Assembly (NCBI RefSeq): GCF_001625305.1
Contig: NW_017804043.1
Coordinates: 917,908 to 981,907, forward strand
DNA: 64,000 nucleotides
Reading direction: 5' to 3'
Source: Branchiostoma belcheri
Taxonomy: Eukaryota > Chordata > Leptocardii > Amphioxiformes > Branchiostomatidae
Each line of letters begins with the position of its first letter. Position 1 is the stretch's first letter. A program made the position numbers and the translations under genes. The notes below the pieces were generated by a model. That model did no database searches and was not told where the DNA came from. It saw only the letters and a program-made list of their open reading frames with translations. This document shows positions 34,246 through 46,745 of the stretch, piece by piece.

Positions 34246-34424
34246 ATCAACCTATAGGTTAATTACAGTCATCAAAAGGCAGGTATTTGATACCATGGCC
34301 ATTGATGTGTAAAAAGATTCGTAATCCCAGGATTAGCGTTGTTGATGTCGCCTTTCTGACATGACCAGACTATGTATGATGTACAAAATGACTAATAGTA
34401 GTAATAAAAAACTGGTGGACGTCC

Positions 34425-34735
34425 CAATTACTAAGTACCTAATACCAGCCGAGAAGAGAGCAAGAAATAGCCACGCCTTCAAGTACCAGAGTTATCAATA
34501 AAGGATTGAGGCATTCAATAATTCATTCTTTCCTAGAACTATCACCAAGTACAATAGGGGCATTGCCATTAGATACCTTTAAACAGAGTTAAACTAGAGG
34601 TAGATGTTCAAGGGTTAGGTGTAACAAAACGATCGGTGTAATGTAGCCAGCTGCCGCCGCGCCGCGTGCCTGCGAAGCTGGTGTGTTACGCCGAAAGGCG
34701 GTTATACCGGCTATAAAGATACAGATACAGATGAT
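34425..34735 (+). mobile_element. LINE 3' end, best-preserved layout
   Basis: The plus strand reads RNSHAFKYQSYQ, a stop, then NNSFFPRTITKYN, the C-terminal signature of a CR1/L2-like reverse transcriptase. Then come a short 3' UTR (GTTCAAGGGTTAGGTGTAAC, CCAGCTGCCGCCGCGCCGCG), one terminal monomer and a GATACAG tail. Point mutations and stops show it is dead. Confidence 0.88.
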
Positions 34736-35230
34736 TGGAAGTCATGATTTTCCTAGATCCTTCCCCATCGGCATTCTTTTTACATCAAACGCCGGCGATG
34801 TGCATTGCCATAAACTCAAAGACGCCAGAGTAAAGCCATAACTGCTTGTCAAGAGCTGCTAACGATAGCCCATCATGAACACAGAGTGCGGCGTGGCACG
34901 CACATTAGGCATTTGTCTTCTTGAAACACTTCAGCGGTCCTCACCACGTACAAATCATCTAGTTATACCTCATTCACGCAGGATGAATAGGAGCTGCCAG
35001 AGGAGTTAAAAGATCATAAACAGGCGTGGCCTTCGCGTGCAATACGGGCACTTTCACGGCAATCATGTTATATACCGTGTGGATGATGTGTGGAATAGTA
35101 TATCAACCCACCCGTACGGAGAAGAAAAAACACTGTTAAAAATCTTTCGAAAATAATTTCATCAGGTTGGTGGAACATTAGATATTGGGATTTTCATTTT
35201 ACTACACCAGTAATGTTTGCCTTGCTTACA

Positions 35231-35259
35231 TTTCAGTGTCTATCGGACACCTTCTCCAG
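35231..35259 (-). other. Hammerhead-like hairpin, degenerate first box
   Basis: Minus strand: CTGGAGA, A, GGTGTC paired with GACACT (one G-T wobble), then GAAA. Same 29-nt layout as 5611-5639. Confidence 0.3.
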
Positions 35260-35289
35260 AGCTTCTGACTGGAGTACTGCTTGTATGTA

Positions 35290-35545
35290 ATGTAGCCGAT
35301 GTAGGCTAAAAATTGTATACAAACTAGTGAATTTGAAGTAGATCGACAGATAGAACGTATTCTGTGATACTCAGATCTGCTTCTCAGGTTGGGTATTCTG
35401 CTACCGAAGTAGACAGGTGTATGCTAAAATCGTACACAACAATTACATTTGAAGTATAATTTAAATAGATATAATATATCCTGTGGTATGTACATACATG
35501 TGCTTGATGACTTACCTGGTTATTCTGCCGCTGAAGTAGACAGGT
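35290..35545. repeat. About 120-bp degenerate tandem repeat
   Basis: GAAGTAGACAGGTG is found at about 35407 and 35532 with related upstream segments (GGTATTCTGC / GGTTATTCTGC). TTTGAAGTA is repeated at 35331 and 35448. Confidence 0.6.
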
Positions 35546-35680
35546 GATCACGGTGCCTTTCTCTCGGCGTATGAAGCTCATGAACACCGACGCTAGCGCT
35601 CCTCACAGCCTGTGACGTAAGCTGAGGCTTGGTTGTGACGGCGCTAACCACAGACACCGGCCGCGTCTGTAGCAGCTGTG
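35519..35680 (-). CDS. Possible first exon with CpG-rich 5' flank
   Basis: On the minus strand, an ATG near 35580 opens MSFIRREKGTVITCLLQRQ and meets a consensus CAG|GTAAGTCA donor at about 35519. The upstream 100 bp is CpG-rich and holds a TTACGTCA half-CRE. No continuing exon was found, and part of the donor region is copied in the adjacent tandem repeat. The product is unknown. Confidence 0.25.
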
Positions 35681-38600
35681 ATTAAAACAGTGGTATCAAT
35701 CGATTGGTTTTCGGAAGCTTCAAAGAAAAGAGGTGAACAGGTTTGCCACAAGCTGTTCTACAAACACAGCAGTGACCGACGGAAAATCGTTGACCTAATA
35801 AATTAAGAAAAAAAATGGGTTGGAATTCACAACAGTCGGCTAGACTTGGTCTTTGTTTATATTGTTTATTAAACTTGCAACGTCACAATACAAGGGACTG
35901 CGCAGGCAGCATAAGCTTATTTCGGTTGGCACGGTTTGACTCGGTTTAAAAAGTTTATTTAGTTTGCAGTGAAGTGAGGTTAAGTAAAGAGCACGTATGT
36001 TGGTTTAAGCATACATAAATAATGCCACATACATGATAGACACCTTGTACTTAAGCAGTGAAAGGTAACAGCAGTCAGTGTTAGGAACAATGCGTAATCT
36101 AAAGGAGCACGTCAGAACTGTTAAACCAAACGACCTCCCTTATTGGGATTAATAATGATATAGAGATGATAACCTTTGATACAAATCCCTACCATAAGGC
36201 TAATTGTAAGTGGAAAAATAAAAACGCACAGAAGAGGGCGTATAACCTGTTCATTAGTTGAGTAAGCATTCGCAAAATTGAACAAAACGTTTGGACAATG
36301 CGACAGAATCGATTGAAAATACTTCATCTCAGTGACGAATCCCGCTAATCTTTTTTATGATCTACTTATGGAGATAAACTGGATAATGATATTATCAGTC
36401 TGAGCACACTGATAACAAAGCATAGCCTCGAGCGCCGTCGTGTATCAGGTTTGAGATAAATCACCTTAGAAATCTAGAGCAATGTTTCTCTGTTAGATTA
36501 ATGCCAGTATAGATAGAGATAGAATGTCTGTTACTTGACTCTTTCCACATTGCACTTATTCTTGACATTTTTCCACCTATAAACTTTTGAAAAACGTCAG
36601 TATGGCGATATGTGTTCCTTTGGTTAGGTAAATAATAGATGGAATGACATTTTTATTTGCTCATAATAAAATGCTGATCAGTTTTCTATGCTTATCTTTA
36701 AAATCAAGCTGGCTGCCTTTCATATTTCAAATTTCGACACACCTTACCAACTCACTATACCTCCATCCTGTTAAACGAATCCTTCTCAAAAACTCATTTA
36801 CTTAATGATAACTAGGTAGCTAAATCCTCAAGAGGTCACACAGATACTTTAACGTAGAAAAGTAGAAAAATGCCTAGTCTGGATGCATCTATAGATACGT
36901 ACATTGTATGTGTGTCTGGTACATGTGTAGGCCTTTTTCCTGCTTTGTGATGATGAAAAGTTATAAACCAATGGCCTGGCAAAGCTGTAACCGAAGTCAA
37001 TTAGCACGTGTTGCATGATTGATGACACAAACAGAGACATCAGTGTCAGAATCGATCTCCTTGGCAGCTGCTTCCAACACTGTTAAAACAATTGACAAGT
37101 GTACCTTCTGTGGCACGTGCAATCATCTATCTTCTACATGTATACCAAGGCTTTGTTTTCTGTGCTTGTGTTGCCATAGTTATTAACTACGGCAGCACAA
37201 GCATAAAAAGTTAGTTGTAAGGTACCCGGAAAGGCTAATAATTTCCTCTCTTCAATTTCCTGCTATATGCATGTGTATCTGTTGCTTTTTGGAAGTCAAT
37301 AGTAAATGCATAGAAAAAAATCAATGATAAATTTCCAGCAATAAATGAAACAAAAATTTCCCAAAATCTCGAAAGTAAAACTTCGAAGGTGGATAAAATC
37401 GAAGGTGCATAAAATACAAGTAAAAATCAAAATAGATGTTTGTTACATCAAAAATAACCTTAATAATAATTATCTTAAATCGGCATCCAATCCATATAGT
37501 CATCGCAAAGACACCTGATGAATCTATGCTGTTTGTAGCAGTCGTAAACATTTCACGTTTACAATATTGAAGAAAACAGAGCCTGCATGTCCTGGCATCG
37601 TGCGGAAATAAATTGTGCGGGATATTGGAACTGGGCCCACTGATGAAGTATCAGATAGCATGCAAATGTTCCGAAACCCAATACAGAAGATACCCTAACG
37701 ATAATGCACGTTTGCATGCAATATTGGAGGAAACATTGCCTGTTGGTCGTTGTAACATACGAAGATAAATGGAGATGGGTGATGATTTTTGGCACGCTGG
37801 CGAGGGGCCAGATAACTGTAGGGAATTCATGGGGTGAAAAAATACTATTATCTCAGGCTGAGGGCGCTGATTCAATCTGAAGAACATTAAAAGCTTCGTG
37901 TGGCAATAGAAAATCTCATTTCATGTAATATCAACAGCCATAATAGTCTGCAGAGACTGAACTGCCAAAGTATCTGACGAAATGATAATAAAAAGGCATT
38001 TGTGCCACGGCTACATCATGCTGTATCGTCACCTTTTTTTCAGTAATGCCACTACTAGTAATGCCGAAAAATTATTTAGGCTAATCAAAATTGCTGTAAT
38101 TTTTTAGACGGAGAAACAAAAACCACCACCCACTTCAGTGTTAATGCCAAAGAACCTGACGAAACAAAATGCACTTGTGGCAAGGCTACACGCATATATC
38201 TTCGCCGTTTATTTGAGTAAATTTCACTACTAGTGATATTGAAAAATCGGTTAGTAAAAATTGCCATTTCTTTTTACAATGAAACAAAACGCACCGCTAG
38301 CTCCATGTACAGTGCATTGCACCTGACTCCCGTTACACATTTACTGGGGTAATATGAACGAGGTTGGTAGGTCAGAAAGCGATAACGTTAACTTATGAGT
38401 TACTGCTATTAAAGGCGGGAGCTAGCGTGTTTATCTTCCACCGCCAGACTCGGGATGAAAAGGTGCAGAAATGTTGATCCAATCACTCGACTGACACTTC
38501 CTCCCATTGCCACGTCTCATCATCGGGCTCGAGTCAATGATCAGGGAGACCCTCAGAAGTCGGCTCTGTCTCGTGTGACAGTCTTGCGGAAAATTACTTC

Positions 38601-40457
38601 TCGCTGTGAATCACGCCGAGGGGGCCGTCTATCAACCTTGCCTTTATCTGCGCAAAGAAAAGCCGTCCTTCAGAAGAGCTGCTTCAAGTACTTCAATGAA
38701 GGTTCAGACACGTGTGCCGTTGGCACCGCTACAATGTAATGTAGACTTCAAGAAAAACAGCGTTTGAGCAATTCTAGCGTCAACTTTGATAGTAATTACA
38801 AGATAATGAAAGACCGCTGTGTATAGCTGGCTAGCATTCCTTATTATCTTAAGTTAAGTGCAAGGCAGTTTTCACTCTTTCACTAAGTACTTTATAATCC
38901 ACCCATATGGCGCATAGGAGTATGCCTCATTGATCGTAGCCAAATGTATCCGGATATAAATTGATTATAAAACAATAATAATCGTTTGTTGCAAACTCTT
39001 GCTTGAGAGCCGAATGCAAATAAAGATAGAATATTAAACAAAGAACTAGTGATAGCGCTAACAGCATGACATAGCTAGAACCAGTAAACTCTCCAATGTA
39101 CATGTTCATTACTACTGAAATAACTATAAGACCATTTGTCAATAGTCCTATAGTCTTTGATGTTGTAAACCTCCTTGTAGGTTAATTACAACAGGAACCT
39201 ATATGGGGATTTAGGTACACCATTGGGAAATAATGTATAGAAGAATAGATGAGTGCGTGTGTTCACCTTTAGGATATTAGCAGTGGTAGTCGCGGTGGGA
39301 GGGAGAATTAATGACTTCTAATTGGGACTGCTTACTCTGTAGAGAGTGCAGTAAGGGTTCACTTGTAAACGGAGAAACATTCTGTGAAATTTGAATTATA
39401 CATTACCTTAGACATTAGACCTTAGATCCTCCCTCAACCAAATTATGCAGATAAGTTTAAATTATCATGTTAAGGTGCATGATTCAGCCTTGTATAATTT
39501 AGTTAAGGTTTATTAGGGAACACTCAGTTGTATAATTATACAATATATTATATATTGCAATGCATAATGCCTTGTGAAAGGTATTTTAAACAACAATTAT
39601 CATTGTATTTAATATGAATATGAAATCCCCACATGTACCTGTTTTCTGAAGCCTTGTGTCACAAGTGTGCGCTTGATTAGATTAGGAAGCAAGCAGGTTG
39701 CTTTTGGAGGCTCAGATTCCAATGCAATAAATTAACTAGAGCCTCTCTTCGTCAACGTTTTGCCTCTAAACGTAAGGCTAGGCTTACTAAATATCACTTG
39801 TAGTAGGCCCCTAGAGACCTGTACAACAAGTTTCTGCGTAAGACAGACTTGAGTATACGTAGAAACAACATAACAAGCTGAGGTAAGAACAGGCAATTTG
39901 ATATATTTCCGCTCTATTGGTTCAAGGGCGTGCGTGGAATTCAAGAGCCTAGCCTGCGGCGACCGTTATTGAAATCCTATTCCATGCGTGTGAGAATGAA
40001 CGATTTCATCTCACATTGGTGGTGGTATAAACTTACAGTCAACTCGCTTGACCCTAAGCCTGATGAATGTTCTACCTAAAGCCGTAAAGCAAATATTCAA
40101 TAATAATAAAAGCCATCTGGGAATGATAATAAGGAGATTATGTATATCACTAACAATAAATTAGGTGTAATTTAGAAAAGTGGTGCAAAATTTGTACGGT
40201 TGTACAATTTTTCAATTCCCTGTCATAATAATACTGCAGATTAAATTATATCTATATCATAAGCAGGGGATGATTTTCTGATCGTTATATTGATTGGCCC
40301 TCCTTCTCCATACCTAATATTACAAGGTAGAGACCGCTAGTTGGTGTATGCGTTTACATCACAAGAACGTTTGGCAGTATGTAGGAAGGTATCCAGAAAT
40401 TACTGTTCAATTGGTGATACCACACAATACATACGAACTGTGTTTGGTTTGTCTCAC
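35681..40457. other. Long AT-rich stretch without a recognised gene
   Basis: The plus-strand open frame at 38455-38739 (94 codons, arginine-rich) is flanked by no convincing splice sites and has no recognised motif. No repeat family of the window was seen here. Confidence 0.4.
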
Positions 40458-40568
40458 TAGCCTGGTTACCAAACCTGTTATAGCTCCCGAGCCCTACAGC
40501 CTCTCCGCAAATAGAGAGGAGACGCTGTAGGGCTCGGGAGCTATATAATAGGTTTGGTAACCAGACTA
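40458..40568. mobile_element. Palindromic mini-element with exact 9-bp target duplication
   Basis: Ends TAGCCTGGTT / AACCAGACTA and about 43-bp arms surround a short AGAG-rich loop. The identical 9-mer TTGTCTCAC flanks both sides (40449-40457, 40569-40577). Same family as 13031-13129 by ends, arm length and target size. Confidence 0.9.
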
Positions 40569-40626
40569 TTGTCTCACATGGGTAAAATGGGTACCTGCTG
40601 ACTTTGATTGGGGGGGGTGGGGTAGG

Positions 40627-40759
40627 NNNNNNNNNNNNNNNNNNNNNNNNNNNNNNNNNNNNNNNNNNNNNNNNNNNNNNNNNNNNNNNNNNNNNNNNNN
40701 NNNNNNNNNNNNNNNNNNNNNNNNNNNNNNNNNNNNNNNNNNNNNNNNNNNNNNNNNNN
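40627..40759. other. Assembly gap (133 N)
   Basis: The run of N is bounded on both sides by G-rich sequence (GGGGGGGTGGGG), so the gap probably reflects a hard-to-sequence poly-G tract. Its true length is unknown. Protein frames across it are meaningless. Confidence 0.99.
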
Positions 40760-40825
40760 GGGGGTGGGGGGGGGGTTGAAGGAGAGGGATGGGCTCCGCC
40801 TTCCAATACCGTGCCCTAGCTATAT

Positions 40826-40900
40826 AGACACAGTGGATTAACAACCCACTGCACCTACGGCCTTAAAAAGGCTATGAGACTACCTTTAACTGTACGTTTA
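40826..40900 (+). mobile_element. 3' fragment of the 24-kb SINE type
   Basis: GTGGATTAACAACCCACTGC then a ...TAAAAAGGCTATG...ACTACCT tract match 24034-24095. The 5' part would lie in or beyond the assembly gap. Confidence 0.6.
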
Positions 40901-41639
40901 CATAAGAATTAAGTGCGGTTACTGCTCAGGAGGATATCCACAGATCGGGCAAGAACCTTAAGAGAGCACTTGACCTCTTCTAAGGGTCCTTCGATTATCT
41001 TCAAAGTCCTCCAGTGATCCATCAATGCTCCCAGGTGTCTTTAATTAACCTCCCATCGATCTTTCAAAGGATTCTGAAGTTCAGTGATCTGTTGACATTT
41101 CAATGATCTAGATGACAGATGACTTTTTGTCGCTCCTCATTACTTACCCAAAGGACTATACAAAACAACATTGCTGGCCCTTTGACCTTCCCTCAACCGT
41201 GACGGGGGACGATCTCGACTTCCAACAGAATTAGATCCATTGCCGACGACACACTTGCATACAGTAGCGTGTCCTGTGCGATTGGGTAAGATAGCTGAAA
41301 AGACCTAGTGATTTAGTATAAAAGTATAGAAGTATTACGATCTGCGAATGATCGATGAATGTACCCACCCTTATCGCCAATTTTCACGCCCAGTAAAGTC
41401 ATTGATTGTTGCCCAGAGTTACAATAAATCGGACGCATCTTTAAGTGATAAAGCAGTGAAGTTTTGTTATCCATCACATATCTGTGACCATCTATCCATA
41501 CTGTTCTGATGAATCTGTCATAAAACGACAGACAATGGGGCTTACTTTTCTACAAAGTTCTAAGGTGTGGATGAAATATCTTTTGTCAAGAGTTGCCACA
41601 AAGCACAGTTGGGGCATCATTACTTTTTAAAAAGCTTTT

Positions 41640-41812
41640 AAAAACTTATATGTGCAAAGATTGGATGTAACAAGTCGTTCGGTGTAATATAGCTGGCTAC
41701 CGCCGCGCCGCGTGCCTGCGAATTTGGTGTGTTACGTCAAGGTGTTGAAGCTCCTTGGTTAAGCCGAAGGGCAGCTATACCAGCTATACAGATATAGATG
41801 CAGACACACACA
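41640..41812 (+). mobile_element. LINE 3' end, UTR only
   Basis: GTAACAAGTCGTTCGGTGTA, the CCGCCGCGCCGCG block and an interrupted terminal monomer. A short insertion splits it after TTACG. Nothing else was recognised in 40901-42310. Confidence 0.75.
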
Positions 41813-42310
41813 GAATAGTTAGAAATATGGGTGTGACCTATAGAGATACTTTACAACTGTCTAAGTGGGTCAGTGCGTATCTTTATCATACATCCCTTCT
41901 AGGGTCGCTGTGGGCATTTATTGAGTAAGGCACAGAGATAAATCGTCAATAGGTGGACCCTAATAAGTGCTCTTCTTTTGGTACAAAAACTAGTACTCAT
42001 TCTGTCTTCCATTACAGACTGCTAAAGAACTGCACTTGATGCACGTTTTTCCTTGCTGTGCCTGACCTTCTGGCCTCCTGTTATTCTGCCTGTCAATCTT
42101 CCCCCACCACGTGCTGTTAACCTACTCTGCACGGTCGAACGTACACACAACCTACAGACCCCCCCCCTCCCAAAGCCCTATGCAGAAGTGATAACGTTCA
42201 TCTTTTACTCTATTAGGACTGCGAAACGAACAGACACACTCGTTGTAGACAGTCACAAATGACAACACCAGACAGAGAGTGCTACCATCATCCTATAGGG
42301 TGAAAGGACG

Positions 42311-42432
42311 CCTACTACTACTGTTACTACTACTACTACTACTGCTGCTGCTGCTGGTACTACTACTTCTACTACTACTACCATTACTACTACTACTACG
42401 ACTACTACTACCACTACTACTACTACTACCAT

Positions 42433-42475
<43 letters not shown>

Positions 42476-42487
42476 GCTACTACTAGT
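42311..42487. repeat. (TAC)n trinucleotide microsatellite
   Basis: About 175 bp of TAC repeats with CTG, CAT and TTC variants. Homopolymeric frames (Leu, Val or Ser runs) across it are artefacts. Confidence 0.97.
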
Positions 42488-43635
42488 AAGAGACACGTTG
42501 TTCCATCTGTGGTTACATCTGCCCGTTTCAATGTACTGTGTGTGAGGGCCGATCCTTACTTCTGTGTCGGCGTAAACTCTATATCTACCCGAGAAACATG
42601 GTCTCGTCTCCCCACGCATGTTTTTCAACCCACACAAAGTTCCTGACAATATTCAATACGTTATTAATGGCAGAGCACACATGTGCAAGGCTGGGGGCTT
42701 ATGGATTGCTAAACCAACCAGCTTACATCGATCTAATTTACCCCGGACCAATTCTTTCTCGATTACAAACCGAGTCACCAAGTCGTTTGGGAAATTAAGG
42801 CGATGCATCTTCATCGAAGGATCTTCAAGAATTCATGCCTTTCCTTTTATATGTCACTGCGTTTCCTCCCGATTCCATTAACGCACGAGCCAAGTCATTG
42901 AGTTATAAAATGTAACAAAGCCTCGCCTGAGTCGGAGTAAAGACCTTTAGCCACGGACCGAGGGAAGTATAGGATTGCTGTTGTGACCCGCGGCTCTACT
43001 GTAGACAGGTGGAACTAAGTTTGAAAAGTGTTGCGGAAAACTTTAAAGGTCGTTCTTTTAGGATATTAAACTTTTCGCACAAACAACAAAAGTTTTAGTT
43101 GCCTCTTGAATCCACAGTCAAATGTGCCAAGGGCTATAGTCGAGCTCATTCTGCTCTCTTAGTAGAAGTAGCAAGGATCAGCATTCATTTTTACGTGTAG
43201 ATTAGAGTTTGGAGAGCGAAATTAGATGAGGTACTTTCGACTTCCAAACTTGTATCGATTAGACCGTAAAAACCAGTGGCACCAAATGAGCACGTGGGTA
43301 TCATATAAAAGCATGTTTGCAGGCTCCAAATACCAGTAAAAGTATTATGATCATACAGATTACTCTCTTGATACTGAATACTGATACTAGATGATAGTAT
43401 GATATATGATAAGCGACTATATGCGTCTGTAAGTCCAAAAACATGGGTAAGTCCCAAACGAACTTAACTTTCAATATGGTACTGTAAATACAGCAGATGT
43501 AACTATATCCACGATGTGTCCAAAACTACTTCTGTATGCATAGAAAGTTAAACCATGTAGTGTAGCCAAAGCCATATCTCTGTGTGCGTGCATAACCCAA
43601 CGGTAATGCCAGTCCCGTATCTACGTGCCAATGAG
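42488..43635. other. No gene or repeat recognised
   Basis: Unique-looking sequence. Overlapping plus frames near 42540-42880 have no splice support or motif. Confidence 0.4.
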
Positions 43636-43639
43636 ATTT

Positions 43640-44160
43640 GTTACCTCTGGGTGTAGTGGTAATACTTTGGGCGGGTGTGCTCGAGGTTTCCAACGCTGTA
43701 CCCAGTTTCTGTCCTAGTCCTGATTAAAGTACTGTAAACCACTTTATATTCACGGTCTGAGAAAAGTGGACATGTTCGTGAAACTATAAGTTATATGTTC
43801 ACGGTAGCGGCAGGAGAAGAAGAAAAAACAGCGAATCATTTGTTCACGGTAATGGTAAATTGACAGCAAAGACGCGACCGCGAAAACCGCAAATATACAA
43901 ACTGTATCGCGAATATAAAAAGTGACATACAGTATGCCATAAAGTCTCCTTAGGTTTTTCAATACATTAACGAAAACTCATGAGAACAGCTTCGATTTCT
44001 CTTTACTGAACCTCTGCACGTCGTAATCTTGAACTTGTGGCAACGTTTCTTGATGGTGACAGTGATAATACTTTGGGCAGGTTTGTCCGAGGATTCCATG
44101 AGCGACCGTCGACCCTCCACCAACCCTACACACAGTTTCTGTCCTGGTCCGGATTAAAGT
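43640..44160 (+). repeat. Pair of direct repeats about 415 bp apart
   Basis: AATACTTTGGGC and CAGTTTCTGTCCT, ending GATTAAAGTAC, occur at about 43660-43735 and 44070-44160. Confidence 0.7.
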
Positions 44161-44247
44161 ACAGCTTCGATTTCTCTTTGCTGACCCCCTGCACGTCTGC
44201 AACTTGAACTTGTGGCAACACGTCTTGATGAAGTGTTGGCAGCAGCG

Positions 44248-44960
44248 GTTAGCGCCAATACGATACAGGAATTAGCAGTCCCAGTAGAGCAGTAGATCAA
44301 GGGCGTTAGGCTTGTGACCTGGCAGGCGGAAGCCTTGAGAATCGATATCTGCTGAGAACGTACATCGCCATGGACAGCCTGATGCAAACTTAGTACTTCC
44401 GGGTACGCCCGGAAGTTTTGTTTTGAGTGGCTGACTTGCAAGTTTGTGTGTTTTGTGTCCAAGTAGTGACATTTGAATGAAAAGTGGGAGAGGTTTTTTG
44501 ACAGCTGACATGGAAATCAAGGTTTAAAACGTACTCAAAAGCAACAAACCCCTGAAAAAGGACGATATCGTCGTGAGAAATGGTACAAAAGTTACCAAAA
44601 AGACATGTTAGCGCCAATACGATACAGGAATTAGCAGTCCAGGCGGAGCAGTAGATCAAGGGCGTTAGACTTGCGACCTGGCAGAAGGACGCTGTGAGAA
44701 TCGATATCTGCTGAGAACGTACATCGCCATGTACAGCGTACAGTCTGGTGCAAACTTCAATGCTTCCTGGTACGGAAGTTTTGTTTTGAGTGGCTGACTT
44801 GCAAATTTGTTTTGTGTCCAAGTAGCGACAGTTGAATGAAAAGTGGGAGAGTTTTTATGACAGCTGACAGGGAAATCAAGGTATAAAACGTAAAAAATAT
44901 TCCTATAAAAGGACGTTATTGTAGTGAGAAATAGTACAAAAGTTTGTGAAAAAGTACACA
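44248..44960. repeat. Two tandem copies of an about 360-bp unit
   Basis: TTAGCGCCAATACGATACAG begins copies at about 44250 and 44609. GAATCGATATCTGCTGAGAAC and CAGCTGACA follow in both. Overlapping minus frames across them result from the duplication. Confidence 0.88.
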
Positions 44961-45035
44961 ACCTAGGAATCGAGCCTGGCTCAAAAAAGCCTAATCCCTG
45001 AAACTCTAACCATCTCTGCCACGAAACATCAGCAT
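44952..45035 (-). mobile_element. tRNA-like SINE head
   Basis: On the minus strand GTGGCAGAGATGGTTAGAG (A box) and CCAGGCTCGATTCC (B box) are spaced as in a tRNA. The tandem 360-bp units lie immediately downstream and may be its amplified body. Confidence 0.55.
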
Positions 45036-46593
45036 GTCGATAAAGAAGCGTGTTAATACACTTAAAGTGTGCCATTCCGCGATATGGCATCGACCGTTTC
45101 AAATGGCATGCAACCAGCGACGGAAATTAGCGACGCCTGGAGTTCTACCGTGTTAAGTTGATCATGCCAACTTTGCTATGCCTCTTCACGACTTTCTTCA
45201 ACACTCATCACAACTTCTTCGTTACTGGAAACCACCTCTTCTGCAATAGTGATTAGTTCCAAGAGCTGTTGCACCCTCGTTAAAGTCTTCAGCCACTTCG
45301 TGAGTTATTTCGCAGCATCGATTGAGCTTTAAACTTTCCGAACCGGTTCTATAGATTTTGCTGGCTTCAAAGTAGACGTACTTTTGCGGATGGTAATTAG
45401 GTTTGAGAATGAATGACTCCAGGCCAAACAGGGATCACATATTCAGTGAGAGTGATGCTTATACCGTATCGGATAACGGTCTGATCAAATTTGAAAGGGA
45501 TCTAAGAGGTCATCACCCTTCTTTGTGTGTGGCAGTTGCGGAAGTGTGGATTTTTAGGCAGGTGTATTATCTAACATCACATTTATAACCAAGAACACAC
45601 ATCCACGTGTCTAAATTACGAAGCCATTGTGTTTATTAAGTAATATACTAGACAGTGAACAGGGCTACATCGTGAGAGGAATCAAGGAGGTCACCTACAT
45701 CCGGATACACCAGCCATCACTCAGCAGTGACGGTGGGCGGTATCGACTTCCTTGCACATTTAAACCGTTGCTGACGTCACGAGTGACGTCATAATGCGAC
45801 GTTACCTAGGAGATTGGTCACTTGAATCCCCACGAAGACTGCAGTTAGGCAGTCGACAATTCGATTTCCTCCTGTTGACGTCGATAATCATATATCTATT
45901 ATATCTCCTCTACATGGCAAGTCGACTGTAAAATCAAAACTTTGGCACTAATTTTAGGTTAGAATGACATGGAAACCTGGCGTCAATGTCTATGTCCTTT
46001 GTAACTTGTTCTGTTGGGCTACTTTGGAAATCAGTTGTCCTAAACTGAATGCATCACCCAACTGTTTTTAAGATCAATAAATAAATAATCTTGCAATCAA
46101 TTTACAATTTGCAATCTGCTAAGATTTAAACAACAATTACTGCAACTTCAGTCTTAGACCGACTGCAGATGCATAGTATTCCGAAGAAACGTCATGATGA
46201 AAAACGTGTGCTGTTTTAAAATGCATTGTGAACTTTTACTGCACATCCGGGAGAGCTATGACTTATAGTGCCCGTCATTTTAAGGAAATTACTTTTTCAA
46301 TCTCAAAATTCCCCTCGCTGAGTGCTATTTGGATCGCAGATGGTGATTGGATTTTAACGTTATCCTCCTTTTACACCTCGTAATGCCCTGAGGTTTATGT
46401 GTAGAGTGGCCGGTAAACTGGCATCATCTTAACTTTGCAGGGCTTTCATGTACCTTTCCCGTGGGAAAACGAGGATCTAGAGTAGTAGGAGAAAACATTA
46501 CCCTCGCAGTTCCCGCAGTTCTGGTTTTGTAAATCACCAACTTTGGAGTAAACTACCTCAGGAAAAGTAATGGTACGGACCCTGTCACAAGCT
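45036..46593. other. No gene recognised
   Basis: Several TGACGTCA-like sites cluster at 45770-45795 (GCTGACGTCACGAGTGACGT). Otherwise nothing stands out. Confidence 0.35.
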
Positions 46594-46745
46594 GATATGT
46601 GTTAAGCCGAAGGGCGGTTATACTGGCTGTACAGATACAGAAGCTGGTGTGTTACGCCGAAGGGCGGTTATACTGGCTGTACAGATACAGACGCTGGTTT
46701 GTTACGCCGAAGGGCGGTTATACCGGGTATACAGATACAAATACA
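46594..46745 (+). mobile_element. LINE terminal monomer, three tandem copies, no UTR
   Basis: GCTGGTGTGTTACGCCGAAG to ACAGATACAG repeated three times with no reverse-transcriptase or GC-rich UTR upstream. Confidence 0.85.

Noticed and set aside
40354-40844. Frames with long unknown-residue runs
   Set aside because: They cross the assembly gap.
42253-42649. Poly-Val, poly-Leu and poly-Ser frames
   Set aside because: Product of the TAC microsatellite.
44154-45102. Three overlapping minus-strand frames of 100-145 codons with similar sequence
   Set aside because: Similarity comes from a 360-bp tandem duplication with a SINE-like head; no protein family recognised.
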